In this document: positions 1-6,555 of the stretch, piece by piece
How positions within the stretch are numbered: position 1 is the first letter of the stretch
Layout: every line of letters starts with the position of its first letter
Assembly (NCBI GenBank): GCA_024711185.1
Contig: JANJTI010000250.1
Span: 1-18,943, forward strand
Length of the DNA: 18,943 nt
Direction of reading: 5' to 3'
DNA from: Brevundimonas sp.
GTDB lineage: Bacteria > Pseudomonadota > Alphaproteobacteria > Caulobacterales > Caulobacteraceae
The notes under the pieces: generated by a model
What the model saw: the letters and a program-made list of their open reading frames with translations, nothing else
Database searches by the model: none
Told to the model about the DNA's origin: nothing
Translations under genes and position numbers: made by a program

Positions 1-1
1 G

Positions 2-685
2 GCGGCGGGGGCGGCGCCCGCCCCGCCCCGGCCCGGCGCGGCCGCCCCGGGCTCTCCGCCCGGCGGAGTCTTCGTCGGCCCTGACGTCACCCTGGAACCG
101 GCCGGCACCTCCCACTTCGTGATCGTCGACGCCGAGGGCAACGCCGTCAGCATGACCACCACGGTCGAAAGCGTGTTCGGTTCCGGGCGGATGGCCGCGG
201 GCTTCTTCCTCAACAACCAGCTGACCGATTTTTCCTTCAGCCCCACGCGGCCCGATGGGGCCCCGGCGGCCAACGCCGTGGCGCCCGGCAAGCGGCCACG
301 GTCGTCGATGGCGCCGGTGGTGATCCTCGACCGCGACGGCCGCTTTCTCGGCGCGCTGGGCTCGCCCGGCGGGACCTCGATCCTCGCCTACAACGCCCGC
401 GCCCTGATCGCCGTGCTCGACTGGGGCCTGCCCATGCAGGCGGCCTTCGACCTGCCCAACCTCGTCGCCCGCGGCGACGGCTTCGGCGCCGACACCGAGC
501 GCTTCAGCCCCGGACTGCGCGCGGCCCTCGCGGCCGAAGGCGTGACCTTGAGGCCCAACGACAGCGAGACCTCCGGCCTCCACGGCGCCCTCTGGCGTCG
601 GCGGCCTGACGGCGTGTGGGCGTGGGACGCCGGCGCGGATGACCGGCGGGAAGGGGTGGCAAGCGTCTCCGGGCCGGGTTCATAG
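2..685 (+). CDS. ggt: gamma-glutamyltransferase, C-terminal part (5' end outside window)
   Basis: This is the C-terminal part of a gamma-glutamyltranspeptidase, an N-terminal nucleophile hydrolase that cleaves itself into two subunits and transfers or hydrolyses the gamma-glutamyl group of glutathione, usually in the periplasm. The frame is open from base 2. The Gly-Thr-Ser-His-Phe stretch at 104-118 places the nucleophilic Thr (new small-subunit N terminus) at codon 107-109. It is followed by GNAVSMTTTVES, NNQLTDF, ANAVAPGKRPRSSMAP and the oxyanion-hole motif GSPGG, in the family order. The position equivalent to E. coli Asn411 is Glu, as in some Bacillus-type enzymes. Just before the cleavage site is a Pro/Ala/Gly-rich linker (bases 2-70). 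An internal GTG at 119 could be mistaken for the start, but it lies after the catalytic Thr. The gene is convergent with the next one, with a 16-bp gap and no visible terminator. Confidence 0.93.
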   Translation, partial: AAGAAPAPPRPGAAAPGSPPGGVFVGPDVTLEPAGTSHFVIVDAEGNAVSMTTTVESVFGSGRMAAGFFLNNQLTDFSFSPTRPDGAPAANAVAPGKRPRSSMAPVVILDRDGRFLGALGSPGGTSILAYNARALIAVLDWGLPMQAAFDLPNLVARGDGFGADTERFSPGLRAALAAEGVTLRPNDSETSGLHGALWRRRPDGVWAWDAGADDRREGVASVSGPGS

Positions 686-701
686 CCCCTGGGCCTGGGA
701 C

Positions 702-1580
702 CTACTCGGGCTTGATCGACAGCTGGAACGCCACCAGCCCCTCGGAGACGTCGGTGTCGACGCCATGTCCGGCGCGGAGGCCTTCGGTCTCGATCTCGCG
801 ATAGACCAGGCCGAAGGAACTGTGGATGGGGCCCCGGCGCATGGCCACCCCGAGGGAGGCGTCTCCGAGAAACGCGCCGGAATCGTGGCTGACGCCGGAG
901 CGGGCGAAATCGCCATCGCGGGTGCGGGCGAAGTTGTAGCCCACCGCCCGACCCGAGCCGGCGGCGTACAGATACCAGCGCGGACGGTCGCCGAAGGCGT
1001 CGGCGCCGTCCGGCACGAGGCGGTCGAGATCGGGCCCGATGCGCAGCGTGGCGCCGGCCTCCGTGGCGCCTCCGCGGCTGCCGACCCCGACGCCGACATG
1101 CGGCGTTAGGGTGACGTCGAGGCCCGACTCGGTCCGCCCCAGCGTCTCGGTCCAGCCCCGGGTGTAGGTCAGATCGTAGTGCTCGGCGTCCATCACTGCC
1201 CGGTCCAGCGGCCCCGGCGGCAAGGGCGAGCCGTCGGCGCGGCGAAGCCGCCCTTCCGTGCGCAGGCTCAGACGATCGCTGAAGCCGTCGCTCTCGAAAC
1301 GCACGGCCCGGCTGGACACGGCCCACGGGGAGCCGGCCCCGCCCGCGCGGCCGTACTCGCCGCGATCCCAGGCGACCGCCGGCTCGCGGCCATCGATGTC
1401 GGCGAAGGCGTCGTCGTGGCTCAGGCGGGTGAGGAGGTTAGACACCGTGGTCGGCCGCTCCGGCGTCACGCTCCACGGGTCGGGCAGGGCGACCTGACCG
1501 GTCACGGCTTCGCCGGCGACCCCTGGAGCCGCCACGGCGATGCTGACCAGAACTCCGGCGACAGACGCCACTGCACGCAT
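702..1580 (-). CDS. LpxR-like (DUF2219-type) outer-membrane protein
   Basis: The 292-residue product has a typical signal peptide (MRAVASVAGVLVSIAVAAPG, cleavage near residue 22) and alternating beta-strand-like segments throughout, as expected of an outer-membrane barrel. The segments PHVGVGVG, GATLRIGPDLD, RWYLYAAGSGRAVGYN and the strand pattern near the C terminus resemble the lipid A 3'-O-deacylase LpxR family, whose enzymes remove an acyloxyacyl chain from lipid A on the outer-membrane surface. I could not assign the catalytic Asn/Asp/Ser/His residues with certainty, so catalytic activity is unproven. The ATG at 1580 is preferred over an in-frame ATG at 1640 because it begins the signal peptide and has a GAGGGGA ribosome-binding site about 7 bases upstream. 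The gene lies downstream of nrdA on the same strand, 151 bases away, and probably has its own promoter. Confidence 0.7.
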   Translation of the reverse strand: MRAVASVAGVLVSIAVAAPGVAGEAVTGQVALPDPWSVTPERPTTVSNLLTRLSHDDAFADIDGREPAVAWDRGEYGRAGGAGSPWAVSSRAVRFESDGFSDRLSLRTEGRLRRADGSPLPPGPLDRAVMDAEHYDLTYTRGWTETLGRTESGLDVTLTPHVGVGVGSRGGATEAGATLRIGPDLDRLVPDGADAFGDRPRWYLYAAGSGRAVGYNFARTRDGDFARSGVSHDSGAFLGDASLGVAMRRGPIHSSFGLVYREIETEGLRAGHGVDTDVSEGLVAFQLSIKPE

Positions 1581-1701
1581 CAACGGTCCCCTCAGTCCGT
1601 TAACGAATTCGACCCTGCACCATCCGGGCCGTCCCGCCAACTGACATTTTCACGCCACAGAACTGCCTCGACGAACGGCAGCGCTGTGCGCGGGTTCCAT
1701 A

Positions 1702-1719
1702 CGGCGGCGCTCGCCGCCG
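1702..1719 (-). terminator. possible hairpin terminator downstream of nrdA
   Basis: A perfect GC-only inverted repeat (CGGCGGCG-CT-CGCCGCCG) begins about 12 bases after the nrdA stop codon. It could end the nrdA transcript or protect its 3' end. On the nrdA strand it is followed by TATGGAACC rather than a U run, so intrinsic termination is uncertain. Confidence 0.4.
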
Positions 1720-1731
1720 GGCGTCAGCCGG

Positions 1732-3618
1732 TTACTGGCAGGCCAGGCACTCGTCGTAATCGGTGCGGGCGACTGCGAACAGGTCGGGCTGGTTGGGATC
1801 GACCTCGGGCTCGCCCGCCTTGTCCTCGGCGCCCGCGAACGCCGCCCGCTGCACCGATTTGGAGCGCAGGTAGTAGAGCGACTTCACGCCCCGCTCCCAG
1901 GCCGACCAGTGCAGCATGTGCAGGTCCCACTTGTCGACGTCGCCGGGGATGAACAGGTTGATCGACTGGGCCTGGCAGATCTCGGGCGCGCGGTCGGCGG
2001 ACAGTTCGACCACCCAGCGCTGGTCCAGTTCGAAGGCGGTCTTGAACACAGCCTTCTCGTCGTCGGACAGCTGCTCGAGGTGCTGCACCGAGCCCTCGTG
2101 CTCGAGGATGGAGCTCCACACCGCCTCGGTGTCGATGCCCTTCTCCCCCAGCAGCTTCTCCAGGTAGGGGTTCTTGACCGCGAAGGAGCCCGACAGGGTC
2201 TTGTGGGTGTAGATGTTGGCCGGGATCGGCTCGATGCCGGCGCTCGTGCCGCCGCAGATGATCGAGATCGAGGCGGTCGGGGCGATGGCCAGCTTGTGCG
2301 AGAAGCGCTCCATGACGCCGCGCTCGGCGGCGTCCTCGCAGGGGCCCTTCTCCTCGGCCAGCAGGCGGCTGGCCTTGTCGGCCTCGCGGCGCAGGTGCTT
2401 GAACAGGCGCATGTTCCACGACTTGGCCATGGCGCTCTCGAATGCGACGCCCTGCTGCTGCAGGAAGGAGTGGAAGCCCATCAGACCCAGGCCTACCGAG
2501 CGCTCGCGCTTGGCCGAATAGACGGCGGCGGCCATGGCCGGCGGCGCGCGGCGGATGAAATCCTCGAGCACGTTGTCGAGGAAGCGCATCAGGTCCTCGA
2601 CGAAGCGCGGCTCCTCGCGCCACTCGAGGAATTTCTCGGCGTTGACGGACGACAGGCAGCAGACCGCTGTGCGGTCGACGCCGAGGTGGTCGCGACCGGT
2701 GTGCAGCATGATCTCGGCGCACAGGTTGGACTGCTTCACCGACAGGCCCAGCTCGCGCTGGTGCGGGGCCATCTGGCGGTTCACCGTGTCGGAGAAGATC
2801 AGGTAGGGCTCGCCGGTCTGCAGGCGGATCTCGAGGATCTTCTGCCACAGGGTGCGGGCGTCGACCGTCTTCATCACCTCGCCGGTCTTCGGCGACTTCA
2901 GCTCGAACGGCTTGCCGTCGCGCACCGCCTCCATGAAGGCGTCGGTGATCGAGATGCCGTGGTGCAGGTTCAGGGACTTGCGGTTGAAGTCGCCCGAGGG
3001 TTTGCGGATCTCGAGGAATTCCTCGATCTCCGGGTGGTGGATGTCGAGGTAGACGGCGGCCGAGCCGCGCCGCAGCGAGCCCTGGGAGATGGCCAGGGTC
3101 AGCGAGTCCATCACCCGGATGAAGGGGATGATGCCCGAGGTCTGGCCGGCGCCCTTGACCTTCTCGCCGATGGAGCGGACGCCGCCCCAGTAGGTGCCGA
3201 TGCCGCCGCCGTTCGAGGCGAGGGCGACGTTCTCGTTCCAGACGTTCTGGATGCCGTCGAGGCTGTCGCCGACGGCGTTGAGGAAGCAGCTGATCGGCAG
3301 GCCGCGGTCGGCGCCGCCGTTGGACAGCACGGGGGTGGCCGGCATGAACCACAGCTTCGACATGTAGTCGTAGACGCGCTGGGCGTGGTCGGCGTCGTCA
3401 GAGAAGGCGGTCGCGACGCGGGCGAACATGTCCTGGTAGGACTCGCCCTTCAGCAGATAGCGGTCCTCCAACGTCTTCTTGCCGAAGTCGGTCAGCAGGG
3501 CGTCGCGCGTGCGGTCGATCTGGATCGAGGGGACCAGCGACAGATGCGGTCGCTGACCGGTCTCCGCCGCCTCGACCGCCTGGAATTCCACCGTCTTCAA
3601 CGCTTCGCCGCCGGCCAT
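1732..3618 (-). CDS. nrdA: class Ia ribonucleoside-diphosphate reductase, alpha subunit (no ATP cone)
   Basis: The large subunit of aerobic ribonucleotide reductase reduces ribonucleoside diphosphates to deoxy forms using a thiyl radical relayed from NrdB. The 628 residues show the active-site set: Cys111 in GLPISCF and Cys320 in AVCCLSS (the redox pair), Asn298-Cys300-Glu302 in QSNLCAE (radical cysteine), the Tyr582-Tyr583 relay, and a mobile C-terminal Cys624-x2-Cys627. The barrel begins almost at once (KTLEDRYLL at 48-56), so the roughly 90-residue N-terminal ATP cone of E. coli NrdA is missing. The ATG at 3618 is chosen because conserved sequence begins soon after it; the frame continues upstream to 3753, but that stretch is unconserved in character and overlaps the regulatory boxes. 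The partner gene nrdB is at 10602-11651, on the opposite strand. Both genes carry NrdR-type boxes. Confidence 0.97.
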   Translation of the reverse strand: MAGGEALKTVEFQAVEAAETGQRPHLSLVPSIQIDRTRDALLTDFGKKTLEDRYLLKGESYQDMFARVATAFSDDADHAQRVYDYMSKLWFMPATPVLSNGGADRGLPISCFLNAVGDSLDGIQNVWNENVALASNGGGIGTYWGGVRSIGEKVKGAGQTSGIIPFIRVMDSLTLAISQGSLRRGSAAVYLDIHHPEIEEFLEIRKPSGDFNRKSLNLHHGISITDAFMEAVRDGKPFELKSPKTGEVMKTVDARTLWQKILEIRLQTGEPYLIFSDTVNRQMAPHQRELGLSVKQSNLCAEIMLHTGRDHLGVDRTAVCCLSSVNAEKFLEWREEPRFVEDLMRFLDNVLEDFIRRAPPAMAAAVYSAKRERSVGLGLMGFHSFLQQQGVAFESAMAKSWNMRLFKHLRREADKASRLLAEEKGPCEDAAERGVMERFSHKLAIAPTASISIICGGTSAGIEPIPANIYTHKTLSGSFAVKNPYLEKLLGEKGIDTEAVWSSILEHEGSVQHLEQLSDDEKAVFKTAFELDQRWVVELSADRAPEICQAQSINLFIPGDVDKWDLHMLHWSAWERGVKSLYYLRSKSVQRAAFAGAEDKAGEPEVDPNQPDLFAVARTDYDECLACQ

Positions 3619-3667
3619 CGGATATCGCCCTGAACAAAATCGAGAAACTGACTGCCTGCGCCGCCAA

Positions 3668-3714
3668 CCACAGCATCTAGTGGCCGTAGCGCTCCCCAAG
3701 CCCACATATGGGGC
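3668..3714 (-). promoter_or_regulatory. paired NrdR-type boxes in the nrdA control region
   Basis: Read on the nrdA strand, a near-palindrome CCACTAGATGCTGTGG (3668-3683) lies 50 bases before the start codon. A second, more degenerate palindromic box GCCCCATATGTGGGCT (3699-3714) lies upstream. The gap is 15 bases and the centres are exactly 31 bases apart, about three helical turns, which is the arrangement known for the RNR repressor NrdR (consensus roughly acaCwAtATaTwGtgt). A TTGACG hexamer at 3732-3737 (minus strand) could be the -35; the distal box would then cover the -10 region, which fits repression by occlusion. The proximal box shares 13 of 16 bases with the one before nrdB. NrdR itself is not encoded in the window. 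Confidence 0.8.
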
Positions 3715-3887
3715 GCAGATGGCTAACCAACCGTCAACGGGCTTGACGATCACTTTCTGGGCGAATCGCGATCAAGGCGGGGGATGAGCCTGTGGACGGC
3801 CCGCGACGACGGCGTGACGCGGGACGGCGATTCCGGATCACGAACGCGTGAGCGGAACGTCCCACAAGCGGGACCGTTTGCCTCGCC

Positions 3888-4652
3888 ATGACCCGCGACG
3901 CCGCCCTCGACCTCCTGCGCCGGACCCTGCGTCTGGCGCGTGCCGAAATCGCCGCCCTGGCTGCCTTGATGGTGCTCGCGCTCGGCGTTCTGACCTTCAT
4001 CGAGGTCGCCGACGACATGACCGAGGCGGACGGCCGCGCCTTCGACGAGGCCGTGCTGCTGTGGCTCCAGCCGGTCGCCGGAGAGCCGCGCGGGCCGTGG
4101 TGGCTGCATGAGGCCGCCGCCGACCTGACTTCGCTGGGCGGCATCTCCGTCCTCGCCCTGTTCGCCCTGATCGCCTTCACCTTCCTGCTGATCCAGCGCA
4201 AGCGGCTGTCCGCCGCCCTGCTTGCGGCCGGCCTCGCCGGCGGCGTCGCGCTCAGTGAAGGCCTCAAGGCCCTGTTCGAACGCGAGCGCCCGCCCGCCGC
4301 CTACCAGGCGGTGGAGACCCTGAATGCCAGCTTTCCGTCGGGCCACGCCCTGCTGGCGACGGTCTTCTATCTGAGCCTGGGGGTCATGCTGACCCGCGCC
4401 CTGCCGCGCCGCCGGCTCAAGGCGTTCATTCTGGGGGCGGCCATGCTGATCGCCGCCCTGGTCGGGCTCACCCGCGTCTATCTTGGCGCTCACTGGGCGT
4501 CGGACGTCGTCGCCGGCTGGTGCGCCGGGGCGGCCTGGGCCATGGCCCTGTGGCTGGTCGCCTGGGCGGTGCAGCGGCGTCAGGCTCGCCACGCCGGCGG
4601 CTTGCACGACGCCGCGCCCGCCGCTACAGACCCCGCCGTCATCGGGGAGTAG
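3888..4652 (+). CDS. PAP2-family membrane phosphatase
   Basis: This is a 254-residue integral-membrane phosphatidic acid phosphatase type 2 protein. All three parts of the family signature are present: K127-x6-R134-P135 (KALFERERP), PSGH at 150-153, and T195-R196-x5-H202-x3-D206 (TRVYLGAHWASD). About six hydrophobic segments are visible, with the active site expected on the periplasmic or outer face of the inner membrane. Likely substrates are phosphatidic acid, phosphatidylglycerol phosphate or undecaprenyl pyrophosphate; the sequence does not decide between them. The gene is divergent from nrdA. Its TAG stop (4650-4652) lies inside the GGGGAGTAGC element of the following riboswitch, so its mRNA 3' end and the aptamer overlap. 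Confidence 0.92.
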   Translation: MTRDAALDLLRRTLRLARAEIAALAALMVLALGVLTFIEVADDMTEADGRAFDEAVLLWLQPVAGEPRGPWWLHEAAADLTSLGGISVLALFALIAFTFLLIQRKRLSAALLAAGLAGGVALSEGLKALFERERPPAAYQAVETLNASFPSGHALLATVFYLSLGVMLTRALPRRRLKAFILGAAMLIAALVGLTRVYLGAHWASDVVAGWCAGAAWAMALWLVAWAVQRRQARHAGGLHDAAPAATDPAVIGE

Positions 4653-4749
4653 CCGCCCGCGCCTTTCAGCGGGGTTCGCGTCAACACACTTTCCCTCGCC
4701 CGGAGGGAATGGCGCGATCGGACCTTCGGGTCTTGGCAAGACCGCTGGC
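4637..4749 (+). ncRNA. yybP-ykoY (Mn2+-sensing) riboswitch aptamer
   Basis: The hallmark elements occur in the family order: GGGGAGTAGC (4644-4653), a CCCGC/GCGGG hairpin (4656-4660 with 4669-4673), CGTCAACA (4679-4686), a TTCCCTC/GAGGGAA hairpin (4691-4697 with 4703-4709), a GACC-TTCG-GGTC hairpin with a UUCG tetraloop (4721-4732), and the closing TTGGCAAGACC loop (4733-4743). The CGG at 4643-4645 can pair with CCG at 4742-4744 to close P1. In this family the first and last conserved loops dock and bind Mn2+, switching on Mn efflux genes. The next gene is a GDT1/UPF0016 transporter, a classic regulon member. The element begins inside the 3' end of the PAP2 gene, so its promoter must lie within or upstream of that gene. 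Outer boundaries are approximate. Confidence 0.92.
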
Positions 4750-4829
4750 TTCGCAGGGCGCTTCCACGCGGGGGTCCGGCTGCGAACGCCACAGGTCCGT
4801 CCGCCGAGGCCCCCGCGCACGAAGACATC
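4728..4829 (+). promoter_or_regulatory. candidate expression platform of the Mn riboswitch
   Basis: Two structures here could connect the aptamer to expression. GGTCTT (4729-4734) can pair with AAGACC (4738-4743), which would exclude both the UUCG-capped hairpin and the last conserved loop of the aptamer. TTCGCAG (4750-4756) can pair perfectly with CTGCGAA (4780-4786), enclosing a GC-rich insert. There is no U run, so control of translation or Rho access seems more likely than intrinsic termination. The ribosome-binding site before the TTG at 4830 is weak. This is inference from base pairing by eye. Confidence 0.45.
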
Positions 4830-5393
4830 TTGGACGCCTTCCTGATCTCGACGGGCCTCGTCTCCATCGCCGAGATCGGGGACAAGACCATGCTGCTGGC
4901 CATCGTGCTGGCTGCAGCCTGGCGGCGGCCGCTGCCGATCCTGCTCGGCATCCTCGCCGCCACCCTCGGCAATCACCTGTTCGCCGCCGTCGCCGGGGCG
5001 GTGCTGTCGCACTGGATGCACGGGCCGTGGGTGCGCTGGGTCGTCGGCCTCGCCTTCCTCGGCTTCGCGGGCTGGGCACTGATCCCCGACCGCTTCGACG
5101 AGCGACCCGACACCACCGAGAAGACGTTCCCGGGCGTGTTCTGGACCACGACCGCAGCCTTCTTCGTCATCGAGATGGGCGACAAGACCCAGGTCGCCAC
5201 CGCCATGCTGGCCGCCCAGTTCCAGTCCGTCGCGGCCGTCGTCGCCGGCTCGACCCTCGGCATGATGCTGGTGAACGGGCCGGCGGTGTTTCTGGGGGAG
5301 GCGGCGGCCCGTCGTTTGCCGCTGAGGTGGATCCGCATCGCCGCCGCGCTGGGATTCGCGGCGACAGGCCTGTGGGTTCTGGCGACGGGTTGA
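4830..5393 (+). CDS. GDT1/TMEM165 (UPF0016) family cation transporter, probable Mn2+ exporter
   Basis: This is a 187-residue membrane protein with the internal duplication typical of UPF0016. Each half carries the metal-binding motif E-x-G-D-K-T (EIGDKT at 15-20 and EMGDKT at 115-120), and about six hydrophobic helices are visible. Family members move Mn2+ or Ca2+ out of the cytosol, and bacterial members such as Vibrio MneA export manganese. The first motif lies only 15 codons from the TTG at 4830 and there is no in-frame ATG before it, so TTG is the most likely start; its ribosome-binding site is poor. The Mn riboswitch immediately upstream strongly supports a manganese role. A VanZ-like gene follows 38 bases later on the same strand and may be co-transcribed. 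Confidence 0.9.
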   Translation: MDAFLISTGLVSIAEIGDKTMLLAIVLAAAWRRPLPILLGILAATLGNHLFAAVAGAVLSHWMHGPWVRWVVGLAFLGFAGWALIPDRFDERPDTTEKTFPGVFWTTTAAFFVIEMGDKTQVATAMLAAQFQSVAAVVAGSTLGMMLVNGPAVFLGEAAARRLPLRWIRIAAALGFAATGLWVLATG

Positions 5394-5431
5394 TATAGAC
5401 CGGCCCCTCCCCGAGCCGTTCCGAGCCCTCC

Positions 5432-5797
5432 ATGTCGCATCTGCTCCGCCTCGTTGCGGTCGCCATCCTGATCGTCTCGCTGACCCTGATGCTCGGCCCC
5501 TTCGGCAACGTCGAGGCCGCCAGCGGCGTGTGGGACAAGGGCGCTCACTTCGTGGTCTTCGGGCTGATCCTGTGGAGCCTGGGCGTCCTCTTCCGGCGGC
5601 TGCCGCGGACTGTCGCGGCCCTCCTGGCGCTCGCTCTCGGCGGCGCGGTGGAGGTGGTGCAGGGCCTCGTCGGCCGCGACGCCAGCTGGGGCGACCTGCT
5701 GGCCGACGGCCTCGGCATCGCCGCAGCCCTGCTGCTGTGGGCGGCGTGGCGCGGCTTCCGGCCGCGAACCGCTTTTCAGACCTCGAACACCCGGTAG
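5432..5797 (+). CDS. VanZ-like family membrane protein
   Basis: The 121-residue product has about four hydrophobic segments and VanZ-like features: DKGAHFVVFG (35-44), the E74-x2-Q77 motif in GGAVEVVQG, and R82-x-x-SWGDLLADGLG (82-95). VanZ of enterococci gives low-level teicoplanin resistance, but most chromosomal homologues in Gram-negatives have no assigned role. The gene follows the GDT1-family gene by 38 bases and could be in the same transcript, possibly under the Mn riboswitch. Its last 22 bases overlap the 3' end of the convergent metallophosphoesterase gene. Confidence 0.8.
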   Translation: MSHLLRLVAVAILIVSLTLMLGPFGNVEAASGVWDKGAHFVVFGLILWSLGVLFRRLPRTVAALLALALGGAVEVVQGLVGRDASWGDLLADGLGIAAALLLWAAWRGFRPRTAFQTSNTR

Positions 5798-6555
5798 GGC
5801 GTCTCGCCCAGGGTCCGCAGCACCGGCAGGGCGACATTGAACACCGGCGTGCCCTTGTTGGTCCGTCCCTCCGCCGCCCCGCGATGGGCGTGGCCGTGCA
5901 CCACCAGACTGATGTTGTCGTAGCGATCCACGGTTTCGCCCAGCCGCGACGAGCCCAGGAAGGCGTGGATCTCGGGTGGTTCGCCCATCACCGTGTCGAC
6001 CACCGGCGAATAGTGCAGCACCACCACCGACCGTTCGGTCCGCAGCATGCGGATCGAGTTCTCAATGGTGTTGGCGTCGTCGACGGCTTCCTGCACGAAG
6101 CGCTTGATCGAGTCCTCGCCAAACGAGCTGAGCATATAGCGGCCGAAGCCGCCGACGAAGCCCTTGCCGCCGGCGAAGCCGACGCCCTCGATCTCGTAGG
6201 CCTGGCCGTCCAGCACCTTCACCCCGGCGTCGCAGAGCAGGTCCTTGACCGTCTCCGGCTGGCCGCACTCATGCTCGTGATTGCCCAGCACCCCCACCAT
6301 CGGAATGCGGCAGTGGCGCAGGTCCTCGAGCAGGATCTCGACCTCGCGGGTCTTGCCGAAATTCGTCAGGTCGCCGCACAGGCACAGCACGTCGGCGTCC
6401 TCGTTCACCCGATCGAAAAGGTCCCGGTGCGGCCGCTCGTGCGCCTCGCCGACGTGCAGATCGCCGACCGCCGCCACCCGCAGCTTCTTCGCGGGGCCGG
6501 GCTCCAGTCCCGGCTGCGGCGTCTGCGGATCGGGGTGGTCAGTCGATGGGTTCAT
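5776..6555 (-). CDS. metallophosphoesterase, partner of the nucleotidyltransferase
   Basis: This is a 259-residue calcineurin-like phosphoesterase with the complete metal site: GDLH (31-34), GDLTN (61-65), GNHEHE (91-96), HYSP (181-184) and HGHAH (220-224). No signal peptide is seen, so it is probably cytosolic. Features outside the general fold, such as GFAGGKGFVGGFGRY (126-140) and FLGSSRL (199-205), look like a distinct subfamily. The start at 6555 has a strong GAGGAG ribosome-binding site and lies 17 bases inside the upstream nucleotidyltransferase gene, which indicates translational coupling. I recall homologues next to this type of nucleotidyltransferase in other bacteria, but that is memory and not a search. 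The substrate is unknown; a nucleotide or nucleotidylated product is a reasonable guess. Confidence 0.88.
   Translation of the reverse strand: MNPSTDHPDPQTPQPGLEPGPAKKLRVAAVGDLHVGEAHERPHRDLFDRVNEDADVLCLCGDLTNFGKTREVEILLEDLRHCRIPMVGVLGNHEHECGQPETVKDLLCDAGVKVLDGQAYEIEGVGFAGGKGFVGGFGRYMLSSFGEDSIKRFVQEAVDDANTIENSIRMLRTERSVVVLHYSPVVDTVMGEPPEIHAFLGSSRLGETVDRYDNISLVVHGHAHRGAAEGRTNKGTPVFNVALPVLRTLGETPYRVFEV

Noticed and set aside
1909..3633. A 574-codon plus-strand frame inside nrdA
   Set aside because: The opposite strand encodes NrdA with all active-site residues; this frame is its shadow.
3619..3753. NrdA start at 3753
   Set aside because: The extra 45 residues cross both NrdR-type boxes and look nothing like NrdA; the ATG at 3618 is close to the conserved part.
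3743..3775. Forward TTGACG at 3743-3748 as the PAP2 promoter
   Set aside because: No acceptable -10 lies about 17 bases downstream, and the same motif on the other strand is a better candidate for nrdA.
3750..5837. A 695-codon minus-strand frame across PAP2, GDT1 and VanZ-like genes
   Set aside because: It is antisense to three genes with full motifs and to the riboswitch, and has only low-complexity Arg/Gly/Gln content.
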